A stretch of DNA of 64,000 nt from CAZRXG01 sp964603985 (GTDB taxonomy: Bacteria; Chloroflexota; Anaerolineae; Aggregatilineales; UBA3940). The position numbers and the translations under genes were made by a program. The stretch's first letter is position 1; each line of letters begins with the position of its first letter. Below the pieces are notes generated by a model that was given only the letters and a program-made list of their open reading frames with translations, was not told the origin of the DNA and made no database searches. This document shows positions 15,407-22,970 of this stretch, piece by piece. The stretch spans positions 1-64,000 of the forward strand of contig CAZRXG010000001.1 in the NCBI GenBank assembly GCA_964603985.1, read 5' to 3'.

Positions 15407-15452
15407 AATTTAGTTACACCTAAATTATAGTTGAGGAGAAGCATGTTGTCAA
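15407..15452 (-). promoter_or_regulatory. feo promoter with DtxR-like operator
   Basis: On the minus strand TTGACA (15447-15452) and TATAAT (15424-15429) are both perfect consensus with a 17-base spacer. A palindrome with seven-base arms AATTTAG/CTAAATT (15407-15413 and 15420-15426) covers the -10 box and start site. Read on the minus strand it is TTTAGGTGTAACTAAA, resembling DtxR/IdeR/MntR-type operators (TTTAGG...CCTAAA). Iron-dependent repression is inferred; no regulator gene is in the window. Confidence 0.75.
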
Positions 15453-15462
15453 GTGTCATGGC

Positions 15463-15493
15463 AACAAAAAAGCGACCCGCACAGGGTCGCTTT
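15463..15493 (-). terminator. Terminator of the SWIM-domain gene
   Basis: AAAGCGACCC (15469-15478) pairs perfectly with GGGTCGCTTT (15484-15493) around a five-base loop. On the minus strand it is followed by TTTTTTGTTG, a strong intrinsic terminator placed 20 bases after the SWIM gene and just before the feo promoter. Confidence 0.85.
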
Positions 15494-15512
15494 CTTTGTA
15501 TATGGGTAGGAG

Positions 15513-15752
15513 TTAGCTTACCGGTTCGGGGATCATGCCTTCCAGGATGCGTTCCAGGGCCATGGTGTGGCTGCAAACCTGGCGTGTCTGGAAGAAGTCA
15601 CAGTCACATTGCCACTTGCCTTCTGTGAAGTGGACGGTGTGCTGATTGTTTTCTCCCTCAATGGTGACGGTGAACTGATTAAATGTAATGCGGTCCCGTT
15701 CCTCGGCATAGCGCCGTGCTTTCTCGATCTTACCGATCATGCCATAGTCCAT
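15513..15752 (-). CDS. Small SWIM zinc-finger protein
   Basis: A 79-residue protein that is almost only a SWIM domain: Cys49, Cys51, Cys60 and His62 in the pattern CxCx(8)CxH, preceded by two short strands. SWIM domains bind zinc and usually mediate DNA or protein contacts in Swi2/SNF2 ATPases, MuDR transposases and SWIM-only regulators. No ATPase or partner is next to it, so the role is unknown. It is monocistronic, with its own strong terminator. AAGGAG lies upstream of ATG 15752. Confidence 0.75.
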   Translation of the reverse strand: MDYGMIGKIEKARRYAEERDRITFNQFTVTIEGENNQHTVHFTEGKWQCDCDFFQTRQVCSHTMALERILEGMIPEPVS

Positions 15753-15818
15753 ACTTTGGTATCTCCTTCGTAGGTCTAATAAGGCACGAGGCCAGTCAGC
15801 GAACGGTCAATAAGCACA

Positions 15819-15848
15819 AAGCACGCAGGCTATCCATCCTGCGTGCTT
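15819..15848 (-). terminator. Hairpin between EamA and SWIM genes
   Basis: Perfect 11-base arms AAGCACGCAGG (15819-15829) and CCTGCGTGCTT (15838-15848) with an eight-base loop. On the minus strand a TTTGTGCTT run follows, so it may end the EamA transcript, about 150 bases after its stop. The T-run is imperfect. Confidence 0.5.
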
Positions 15849-15998
15849 ACTGTGTGCCAGACATCACTATGTGTGTAACTCTGCTCATACTGGCAGTATA
15901 GGCCAAAGGCGATGTGGAGTCAACCTTGGCCCCCTGCCGGTAGCCTACGCCTGCCATACGATTTCCCGTATGGCCCCCCGCAACCGGCGCAGGCGGGA

Positions 15999-16937
15999 TC
16001 AGGGGGCCAGCTCGGAGGGGGCCTTCGCCGCGACGCTCGTGCGGGCGGGCCTGCGATTCACCAGCGCGATCCCCGCCACGATCAGGGCGAAGCCTGCCAG
16101 CAAGTGCCGGTTCAGAGGCTCGTCCAGGATCAACGCGCCCAGCGCGACGCCAAACACGGGAACGACGTAGGTGACGAGCGTGGCCCGGGTGGCCCCCCAG
16201 GCTCGCAGAATGTAGAAATACAAAAGATAAGCCAGGCACGTGCCCAGCAAGCCCAGCCACAGCAGAGCAAAAACGCTCTTCCCACTCATCGCGAGCCGGA
16301 TGGGGGTCTCGAACAGCAGGGTGCCGAGCAGGGCGAACAGGAAAGCGCCGCTGACCTGGAAGGCGGCCAGGATCATCGGCTCGAAGCCGCGCAGCCACCT
16401 GCGGATGAGCACCGCCGACAGCGCGTAGCAGAACGCCGCCGCCACGACGGCCAGTTGCCCCCGCACGACCGGCCAGTCCAGGTTGCCGCCCGTGCCGGGC
16501 AGAAGCCCCCGCAAATCACGGCTGAAGATCAGCGCCACACCCACAAACCCGGTCACCAGCCCGCCCAACCGCAGCCAGGTGAAGCGCTCGTCCTGGAGCA
16601 GGAAGTGGGCGATCACCAGTGAGAAGAGAGGCACGCTGGAATTGAGCACCGAGGCCACGCCGCTCTCGATGGTCGTCTCGCCCCAGGTGATCAGCACAAA
16701 GGGCAGGGTTATGTTCAGAAATCCCATCCCCATAGCCAGGAGGATGGTGCCCGGTTCGCGGGGGAGGCGCGGCCTCGAAAGCCCCAGGATCACCCACAGA
16801 CCGGCGGCGGCCAGCCCCAGCCGGACGGTGACCAGCGTGAAGGGTGTCAGGTCGCCAACGGCGATCTTGATGAACAGGAAGGACGCCCCCCATATCGCGC
16901 TGAGCAGACTGAACGCGCCCCATTCTTTGGACTTCAT
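15999..16937 (-). CDS. EamA/DMT-family transporter
   Basis: A 312-residue protein with ten hydrophobic helices arranged as two EamA repeats (about 8-135 and 165-295), the drug/metabolite transporter plan. Typical family residues are AIWGASFLFIKIA at the first helix and the LDEPL segment near the last helices. Members export amino acids, nucleotides or drugs; the substrate cannot be told from sequence. ACGGAG precedes ATG 16937. It is monocistronic. Confidence 0.85.
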   Translation of the reverse strand: MKSKEWGAFSLLSAIWGASFLFIKIAVGDLTPFTLVTVRLGLAAAGLWVILGLSRPRLPREPGTILLAMGMGFLNITLPFVLITWGETTIESGVASVLNSSVPLFSLVIAHFLLQDERFTWLRLGGLVTGFVGVALIFSRDLRGLLPGTGGNLDWPVVRGQLAVVAAAFCYALSAVLIRRWLRGFEPMILAAFQVSGAFLFALLGTLLFETPIRLAMSGKSVFALLWLGLLGTCLAYLLYFYILRAWGATRATLVTYVVPVFGVALGALILDEPLNRHLLAGFALIVAGIALVNRRPARTSVAAKAPSELAP

Positions 16938-17213
16938 GCTCCGTTATCTTCTCCTCGGTCGGTGTAAAGCCGGATTATACCACTTTGTCAGGGGCGGCGG
17001 TTGATTGGGAAGCAGCCGCATACTCCTACGCAGATAGTCTTGGCTCAGGGGATGCGCTTCGACTTTATCTGCGAGCATCCCAAAACCAATGGGATAGGTT
17101 ATGGAAGGCTTGCCAATCAGGCATATATCAGGCGGACTAAGTTGCCGACCGTAGAGTTGTCTCCACCAACTGCTGTTGTGGCAAGGCCGACGCACAGTAT
17201 GCTGTTACGGGCA
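16938..17213. other. Intergenic region without a supported gene
   Basis: Two short open frames cross this stretch on opposite strands (about 83 and 91 codons), but neither has a ribosome site or recognisable domain and base composition drops relative to neighbours. It may be a decayed sequence. I see no hairpin terminator or promoter I would defend. Confidence 0.4.
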
Positions 17214-18149
17214 TTAGGGTACGAGTTGTTGCGTGGCGAAACTGTATATCCACTGCTTGTCGTTCTCGTCAAGTAACGCTAATTCGTCGGGAACATTCCA
17301 ACTCACGTCACCGAATGTAGGCTTCTCAGATTCCAACAGAAGTGTCTGTTTGAGTTCGGGTAAATCAAGGCGTACCACATATGACTCGCCAGACAGAGGG
17401 CAGTAGGATGCGAATTGTACATAGACCAGTGCTCGGCTATCTGGCGACCAAGCAATGGGACCTGTGTCAGCTTCTGCTACTGCCGGGACACGGGCAATTT
17501 CGCCATCGTTGATATTCCAGATCACCAGTTCTCGCCCTTGCCACGTTGCTACTTTCCTCCCGTCTGGTGAGCGAAGGCCTATGCCGAGATACTCCTTGTT
17601 CAGGGAAGCCACATCCAGACGGACGATGGGAGGTTCCCAATACCCGCATCCATCGGGGACGCCTTCACGATACCTGGTATAGTAAAAGTAATGGCCATTC
17701 GGCGACCAAAACAGACCAGCCAGCCCGGCAGCGCCCAGACCGCCACAGTATTGTAACTGGTCATCGGCTATTCTCTCGTCTCCACTGGTAACTTGTACCA
17801 ATTTGAGTTGCTCGTAAGCGTTCTCATTCACCCCGCCAGTCCTGACACACTCGTAAATGACGATTTCAGCCCGCCACTTGCCATCAGGTGAAGGATAAGA
17901 CTCGTAAAGTCTTGGCTCCTGAATAGCAACGACCGTAGCGGCAATGTCAACTGTCGCGGTAGGTGTTTCCGTGATTCTTGTCGGAGTGGCTGTCGCTGAG
18001 GCCGTTGGTGTCAGAGTGGCGGTCGACGTGGTGGTTGAAGTTGCAACAGGCAGCGGCGTCGCCCTCGCTGGAGGTGTCGCAACTGACGCAGGCGTGCAGG
18101 AAACCAGAAGGAAAGCAAACGGGGCAAGCCAGATAACTCCTGCTTTCAT
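17214..18149 (-). CDS. Lipoprotein with Thr/Pro-rich linker and beta-propeller-like domain
   Basis: About 311 residues. From the ATG at 18149 the protein begins with a lipoprotein signal ending LLVSC, then a long Thr/Ala/Pro linker (TPTASATATPT style), then a WD40/TolB-like domain with repeating blades: SYPSPDGKW, FWSPNGHYFYY, LRSPDGRKVA, AWSPDSRALVYV. Such proteins sit on the outer face of the membrane; binding partner unknown. The open frame extends upstream to 18278, but only the 18149 start gives a clean lipobox; neither start has a strong ribosome site. It resembles the plus-strand lipoprotein at 19718. Confidence 0.65.
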   Translation of the reverse strand: MKAGVIWLAPFAFLLVSCTPASVATPPARATPLPVATSTTTSTATLTPTASATATPTRITETPTATVDIAATVVAIQEPRLYESYPSPDGKWRAEIVIYECVRTGGVNENAYEQLKLVQVTSGDERIADDQLQYCGGLGAAGLAGLFWSPNGHYFYYTRYREGVPDGCGYWEPPIVRLDVASLNKEYLGIGLRSPDGRKVATWQGRELVIWNINDGEIARVPAVAEADTGPIAWSPDSRALVYVQFASYCPLSGESYVVRLDLPELKQTLLLESEKPTFGDVSWNVPDELALLDENDKQWIYSFATQQLVP

Positions 18150-18328
18150 CGCGCCATACCACATCAACAGAATTTCAGCATATGTGGCAAGAGCTTGTAC
18201 GAGCATCTTTGAGGTTGACGGTAACTTACCCCGGCCACCATAGACACTATAGTTCCAAATGCCCTGCGGGTCAAACACATACTGAAGGCCGCGCTTGAGG
18301 TTGTTGCTGGCCCTGATCCTGATCTGGC

Positions 18329-18409
18329 AGGACTTACGCAGTTGGGCGCGAATTGCGCCTTACAAGGGGCTGGAGCCGCCTTGCCTGAGTGCTGAACCGC
18401 GTAACTCCT
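18329..18409. mobile_element. MITE-like element, 81 bp
   Basis: The ends are imperfect inverted repeats: AGGACTTACGCAGTTGGGC at the left and, on the other strand, AGGAGTTACGCGGTTCAGC at the right (15 of 19 matching). The AGGA.TTACGC termini resemble ends of common insertion sequences. There is no transposase, so this would be a non-autonomous miniature element or the residue of a deleted one. Confidence 0.45.
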
Positions 18410-18459
18410 AACATTATCAAGAGAGAGAACCATCCCCGTTCAGGTAACATTATTTTGAT

Positions 18460-18487
18460 TTGCCAGGCGACAAGTCTCAACTATAAT
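18460..18487 (+). promoter_or_regulatory. Promoter of the alpha/alpha-toroid gene
   Basis: TTGCCA (18460-18465) and a perfect TATAAT (18482-18487) are 16 bases apart, 44 bases before the ATG at 18532. Confidence 0.6.
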
Positions 18488-18531
18488 GATGAAGATAGAC
18501 CATATGTTCATATACCTTGGAGTTCGTGATC

Positions 18532-19548
18532 ATGGCATGGCAAGATCAACTAAGAGGGAATGCGCTCCAGTGGCTGTTAGAGGCCGATATGCCCGGCGTG
18601 CGTTACCTGGCCCTGCGTGACCTGTTGGACTATTCACCGGATGATCAGGAGCTGCGTGCTGCCCAATTGGCAGCGCATACTGAGGGCCCCATTGCAACCA
18701 TATTGGCCCAGATGGACGAGACAGGGTATTGGGTCGAACCCGGTCCGGGCTACAATCCCAAGTATCGGGCCACCGTTTGGTCAATCATAATGCTGGCTCA
18801 GTTAGGCGCGTCGGCAGTGCAGGATGAGCGGATTGCTCGTGCTTGCGCCTATGTGTTGGATCATGCGCTTACGGCGAATGGGCAGTTTACGGCATCTGGC
18901 ACCCCGTCTGGTACCGCAGATTGCCTGCAAGGTAACCTGTGCGCAGCTCTGCTCGATTTGGGATATGGCGATTCCCGCCTGGAAGCCGCTTTCGAATGGA
19001 TGGCTCGCAGCGTGACTGGCGAAGGGGTGGCCCCGGTAGGAGAGCGGCAGGCGGAAATACGCTATTACGCGGGCAAGTGTGGCCCGGTGTTTGCTTGTGG
19101 CTCCAACAATAAGCTGCCCTGTGCCTGGGGAGCGGTCAAAGTGATGCTGGCCTTCAGCAAATGGCCCGTGGAACGCCGTACACCGGTGATCGAGCGCGCG
19201 ATACAGCAGGGAGTGGAATTTCTGTTCAGCACAGATCCCGCAACCGCCGGTTATCCTACAGGATGGAGTGATAAACCAAGCGGCAACTGGTGGAAGTTTG
19301 GTTTTCCGGTGTTCTATGTCACCGACCTGTTGCAAAATGTTGAAGCCCTGGTTGCGCTGGGCTATGGCGATGATCCGCGACTGACAAACGCACTCACCAT
19401 CATCCGTGAAAAACAAGATGCTCAGGGACGTTGGCCTTTGGAATATGATTACTCCGGCAAAACCTGGATCGACCTGGGTGTCAAGAAACAGCCCAACAAG
19501 TGGGTGACGTATAGGGCACTGCGGGTGTTAAAGGCGCTTGGCAGCTAG
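18532..19548 (+). CDS. Alpha/alpha-toroid (terpene cyclase/prenyltransferase-like) protein
   Basis: A 338-residue protein made of helical repeats. Sequence such as GVRYLALRDLL, ATVWSIIMLAQLG, TADCLQGNLCAALLDLGYGD and YYAGKCGPVFACGSNNKLPCAWG match the squalene-cyclase-like alpha/alpha barrel family that is common in Chloroflexota and Actinobacteria and often misnamed NifH-related. The DxDD cyclase motif is not seen, so cyclase activity should not be assumed. GGAG sits nine bases before ATG 18532 and the gene has its own TATAAT promoter. No partner gene is nearby; function unknown. Confidence 0.65.
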   Translation: MAWQDQLRGNALQWLLEADMPGVRYLALRDLLDYSPDDQELRAAQLAAHTEGPIATILAQMDETGYWVEPGPGYNPKYRATVWSIIMLAQLGASAVQDERIARACAYVLDHALTANGQFTASGTPSGTADCLQGNLCAALLDLGYGDSRLEAAFEWMARSVTGEGVAPVGERQAEIRYYAGKCGPVFACGSNNKLPCAWGAVKVMLAFSKWPVERRTPVIERAIQQGVEFLFSTDPATAGYPTGWSDKPSGNWWKFGFPVFYVTDLLQNVEALVALGYGDDPRLTNALTIIREKQDAQGRWPLEYDYSGKTWIDLGVKKQPNKWVTYRALRVLKALGS

Positions 19549-19717
19549 GGGATGTTTAGAAGGACAACAGGCTCGGTGATTTGACATTGATCAGTCTGAC
19601 TGAGAAGTGTTGACCGGCTGATCGTTGCCCTCTCCGAGCACAAGCCGGCTCATCCAGCGCTCGTAGACGCTCCGTAAGGGCTATATTTGTATGGTGACAT
19701 ACATGGAGGGAGATCGG

Positions 19718-21016
19718 ATGAGCGAACTTGGCGATGATCATGCTCCACCAAACATCAATAGCAGGTTCCGAAGTGGAGCCATTCAAGAGAAGCCGTTGAG
19801 GTGCCTTAGATTCCTGGCAGCCTTGCCGACTTGCATGGCTGTGCTTGTTATACTGGCTTCAGCCCTTACTGCCTGCGGTGAGGGGGTCGTGGTGTCCTCA
19901 AGCGAAGCAGCACCCACTATCACGGCTGCGCGCTCGCCATCGGCTCCTTCGACACCGACGGTGAAGCCTGAATCGAGTCCGGTTCCAACACGGCCCCCGA
20001 CTTCGACGGTTGAAGCAGGTTCTGTTCTGGCAAGCCAGACACCAAGTCAGACATTAGCGCCAACGCCAGGCAATTGCGGCAGCGGGTTCCTCGTATTCTT
20101 AGCATGTGACGATACACTGGGTGGCGAGGCACAGACGGAGATATACCTTGCCTGTGCAGATGGGTCATTCGTCCAGAGGGTTGTATCCGTTCCGTACTCT
20201 GCAAGTTTCATGTCCGTTTCTCCTGATGGCCAGGAGATTGCACTCTCCTCAAACTACATTGTTCGTTGGTCTGGGGGCATCTACCTCACCGACCTGTTCG
20301 GCGGTAGTCTGACTGAACTCTACTCAGAGAGGAGGAGCGAGATCTGGGAGGTTGACTGGTCCTCTGATGCGGAATACATTGCATACCTCAAGACGAAGTC
20401 AACATATGCAGAGTACGTATGGCATATAGAAGTCATGCATTTGGACACTCAGACCATCTCTCAATTCGTAAGCCCGGAGGACATTGCAGCCGACTTTGAA
20501 TGGGTTTTGGATACGCGAGAAATCTCAATCGCCGACTTTGACTGGTCCCCAGATGGGCAGAGGGTCGTGTTTACCGCCTGGATCATAGGTACAACCCAGA
20601 CCTATGCCGTCTATGTTTCGGACGTTGAGTGTGACCAGTCCACGTATAAGTGTTCTGCTCGTAACCCACGCATGATAAGCGATGTAATCTATAATCCATC
20701 CTGGTCGCCTGATTCCTCACTGATCGTGAGCAGGACAACCGATCCAGAAACCAATACTCACGACTTCCTGCGTTTCTCAAACCTCGACGGTCAGGTGGTC
20801 CAGGAGATCGATCTTGACGCACTCCTGCCCGGTATTGAAGATGTGCACGATCCCGTCTGGTCCCCTGATGGGCGGCAGATCGCTTTCCTGGCAGAGCCTG
20901 ACGAATCCGCTTCTGCATATGACGTGTTCGTGTTAACGCTGGATGATCTGTCACTGATTAACCTGACCTCCGATAGCAGGCATCAAGGTGGTGTTGAGTG
21001 GCTACCATTACCATAG
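19718..21016 (+). CDS. Lipoprotein with TolB/WD40-like beta-propeller
   Basis: A 432-residue protein. A membrane-crossing stretch around residues 37-52 ends in ALTACG, a lipobox, followed by a Ser/Thr/Pro linker and a propeller domain with blades marked MSVSPDGQEIA, VDWSSDAEYIAYL, FDWSPDGQRVVFT, PSWSPDSSLIVS and PVWSPDGRQIAFL. ATG 19718 has GGAGGGAGA upstream, but gives an unusually long 36-residue n-region before the hydrophobic core, so the start might lie further in. Propellers of this kind often act as scaffolds on the cell surface. The neighbours do not suggest a pathway. Confidence 0.7.
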   Translation: MSELGDDHAPPNINSRFRSGAIQEKPLRCLRFLAALPTCMAVLVILASALTACGEGVVVSSSEAAPTITAARSPSAPSTPTVKPESSPVPTRPPTSTVEAGSVLASQTPSQTLAPTPGNCGSGFLVFLACDDTLGGEAQTEIYLACADGSFVQRVVSVPYSASFMSVSPDGQEIALSSNYIVRWSGGIYLTDLFGGSLTELYSERRSEIWEVDWSSDAEYIAYLKTKSTYAEYVWHIEVMHLDTQTISQFVSPEDIAADFEWVLDTREISIADFDWSPDGQRVVFTAWIIGTTQTYAVYVSDVECDQSTYKCSARNPRMISDVIYNPSWSPDSSLIVSRTTDPETNTHDFLRFSNLDGQVVQEIDLDALLPGIEDVHDPVWSPDGRQIAFLAEPDESASAYDVFVLTLDDLSLINLTSDSRHQGGVEWLPLP

Positions 21017-21041
21017 TAGTCGTGTGTCTCAAGTCGCGCGC

Positions 21042-21119
21042 CGGTGGGGGTGAGGGCCGCCGGGGAGCAACCCTACCCCCCTCCCCGGCACAGCGCTGCT
21101 GTGCCACCCCTCCCCCACG
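21042..21119. repeat. GC-rich intergenic inverted repeat
   Basis: Outer arms GTGGGGG and CCCCCAC bracket an inner perfect hairpin GGCACAGC/GCTGTGCC (21087-21094 and 21098-21105). The purine/pyrimidine-biased composition differs from both neighbours and looks like a dispersed repeat, lying between two convergent genes where it could also stop transcription. Confidence 0.4.
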
Positions 21120-21161
21120 CTGCGCGGATGGTCAACCTGCTGTTCTTGCCTCAGAAAAGTT

Positions 21162-22379
21162 TCAGGGAAGCAGCTCCCAGGACACCAGCGTTTCGAATAC
21201 CACCTCGGCAGCCAGACGATGTCCCTCGACATTCCAGTGCGGATCGAGATCGTAGAACAAGGGGACACCCGCCTCACGGAAGGGTTGCATCAAGTCTATT
21301 GTCGGGATCTGGAGGTCGTCCAGCATTTGCTTAACACGCTTGTCAGCAATGTCCTCTTCAATACATAGTTGATCCGGGTTTTCTGCCCGGTTTAGTACAA
21401 CCTGCATTTGCTGAGGCTCAACCTCGATGTTGGCAGGAACAGTAAATACAACCAGTCTCGCGCCGGCTTGTATGACAGCCTGGTTCAGGCGAGAAAAGCT
21501 TTCCTCGGTAACTTCCCAGGCTTCCTCGTATTCATGGGTTGGATGACAGAGATAAGCACCTCGTGCCCCACCGGTCTCTGCTAAATTGTCTAATGACCGC
21601 TCAATCACATATGCGCGGTATACTCCATACAGCGCCGTTTCTTGCCAGATTGGATTGTTATACGCCTCAGCATAAGCGCGCTCGTAGTCAGGTCTTATTT
21701 CCTGCCACCCCCCGTTCTTCGCAACCAAATAGGGGCGGCTAAAAAAGTGGGGATCATTATCACCCCAAAAAGCATGGGAAATGGCATATGAGTTGTTATG
21801 CACATCGTTGTCGGCGTAGAAGGCTAACAGCACCAGATCCGGATCGTATTTAATCCCTTCCTCTATAAATGCCAGATATTCTTGATAAGTGCCGTAACCT
21901 GAAACCCCCAGGTTGATCACCTCAACCTCTTGATAGCCGGACTGGTGTGCGAGTCGTTCCAGTTGACGGGCCATCGAATCTTCCAGTTCCACCTGATATG
22001 CTTCCATGAAAGAATCGCCCAGCAGGACAATTCGGTATACACCCTTGGGTTTGTCATAACTGTGTTCTACATCGCGCCAACCGTGTGAATTCACATTCAC
22101 CTCGACGCGATATTCGGGGCGTTTACGGACCACCGATGCGTTGGGTTCCAGCCGCCACCCAAGTACTGGGTCGGGGATGACATGTTTTTTTACCAGATTG
22201 GGTGGTGGGTACCAGATACGCAGTCCAATTTCAATCAGGGCGAGCATTGTGATGATTCCAATAAGGAGAAGTAGAACATTCTGACTAATGCGCTTTAAAG
22301 ACATGGTTCCCTTGCCCCGGCGGGTCTTGCGCCGGGCGGTGTCGGTAGTTTTCTGGGCGGAGTCCCTTTCCTTGCCCAC
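21162..22379 (-). CDS. Membrane-anchored SGNH/GDSL hydrolase
   Basis: A 405-residue protein: a basic N-terminus, one helix (about 32-52) and an extracytoplasmic SGNH hydrolase domain. The catalytic Ser is in LLGDSFMEAYQV, an oxyanion Gly is in NLGVSGYGTYQEY, Asn in YADNDVHNN, and the Asp-His pair in DPHWNVEGH near the C-terminus. Members of this type remove or transfer acyl groups on sugars of surface polysaccharides (AlgJ/AlgX-like) or act as esterases. GTG 22379 is preceded by AAGGAG. It is monocistronic, so the substrate is open. Confidence 0.8.
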   Translation of the reverse strand: MGKERDSAQKTTDTARRKTRRGKGTMSLKRISQNVLLLLIGIITMLALIEIGLRIWYPPPNLVKKHVIPDPVLGWRLEPNASVVRKRPEYRVEVNVNSHGWRDVEHSYDKPKGVYRIVLLGDSFMEAYQVELEDSMARQLERLAHQSGYQEVEVINLGVSGYGTYQEYLAFIEEGIKYDPDLVLLAFYADNDVHNNSYAISHAFWGDNDPHFFSRPYLVAKNGGWQEIRPDYERAYAEAYNNPIWQETALYGVYRAYVIERSLDNLAETGGARGAYLCHPTHEYEEAWEVTEESFSRLNQAVIQAGARLVVFTVPANIEVEPQQMQVVLNRAENPDQLCIEEDIADKRVKQMLDDLQIPTIDLMQPFREAGVPLFYDLDPHWNVEGHRLAAEVVFETLVSWELLP

Positions 22380-22588
22380 TGGTCTCTCCTTGTTCTGGCT
22401 ATGGGTGAGAAAATCTCCACAAGTTTACACTACGTTTTATCCGAGAGGTACTGAACCGCAATATTTTACCGACCTGAGAGCCGTCGGGCGGAATTTGGCG
22501 CATCTACATGTGAGAATGTACTGCGCGTCTTGGGAAGAGTGTAGTATCTGGCCCATCGCGGGCAGGCATTGCAGCTCTTCTGCGGACG

Positions 22589-22612
22589 CTCGCTGGCAGG
22601 ATTCGAACCTAC
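22589..22612 (-). pseudogene. tRNA 3'-end fragment
   Basis: On the minus strand the sequence forms a consensus T-arm, GTAGG-TTCGAAT-CCTGC, followed by a seven-base CAGCGAG that would be the 3' acceptor strand. No matching 5' acceptor (CTCGCTG) or cloverleaf is found in the next 100 bases, so it is not an intact tRNA. It touches the left end of the direct repeat at 22608, a place where tRNA 3' ends often mark integration sites. Confidence 0.4.
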
Positions 22613-22848
22613 GGCCAACCGGAGGAACGTCAGCCATATCAGTGATGGGTGACACTGGATTTACAGCCTGATCACTGGCATCCTAAATATACAACAGAGC
22701 GCCCAGGCGAGTCACCCGGACATCAACTGCCGCTTTGATCCCGCCTCCAGAAAAACCGTGTACAATGAGACAGGGCGACGGCAATACACTGCACGGTGGT
22801 TTCTCCCCATCCAAGGCAGGGAAGCGAGTTCACAAACGCTTTCCACAA
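22608..22848. repeat. Left copy of 241-bp direct repeat
   Basis: Matches 25518-25758 at an offset of 2910 bases. The first 173 bases are identical; the last 68 differ at about nine positions. It ends about 120 bases before the beta-helix lipoprotein gene and includes a possible -10 box TACAAT (22761-22766). The identical part contains the self-complementary segment CAGTGAT/ATCACTG. Confidence 0.9.
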
Positions 22849-22970
22849 TGGTTGTGAGCATGACAGGGCCCTGGCGAGCGAGCTGGTATTCCTCCAATTA
22901 CGTCAGCTTTGCTTCTGCTCACAACCGGACTACACTACGGCGAAAGTCGAGTGGATATGAGGATGTGAAG

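Noticed and set aside
16944..17276. Two small open frames on opposite strands
   Set aside because: No ribosome site, no domain, and one overlaps the lipoprotein gene.
22589..22690. Complete tRNA (Tyr- or Ser-like) on the minus strand
   Set aside because: A T-arm is present and a CTGTAAA loop-like stretch occurs, but anticodon stem pairing fails and no 5' acceptor strand matches.
22758..22970. Upstream in-frame extension of the glycosidase lipoprotein
   Set aside because: It overlaps the direct repeat, puts 71 residues before the signal peptide and lacks a ribosome site.
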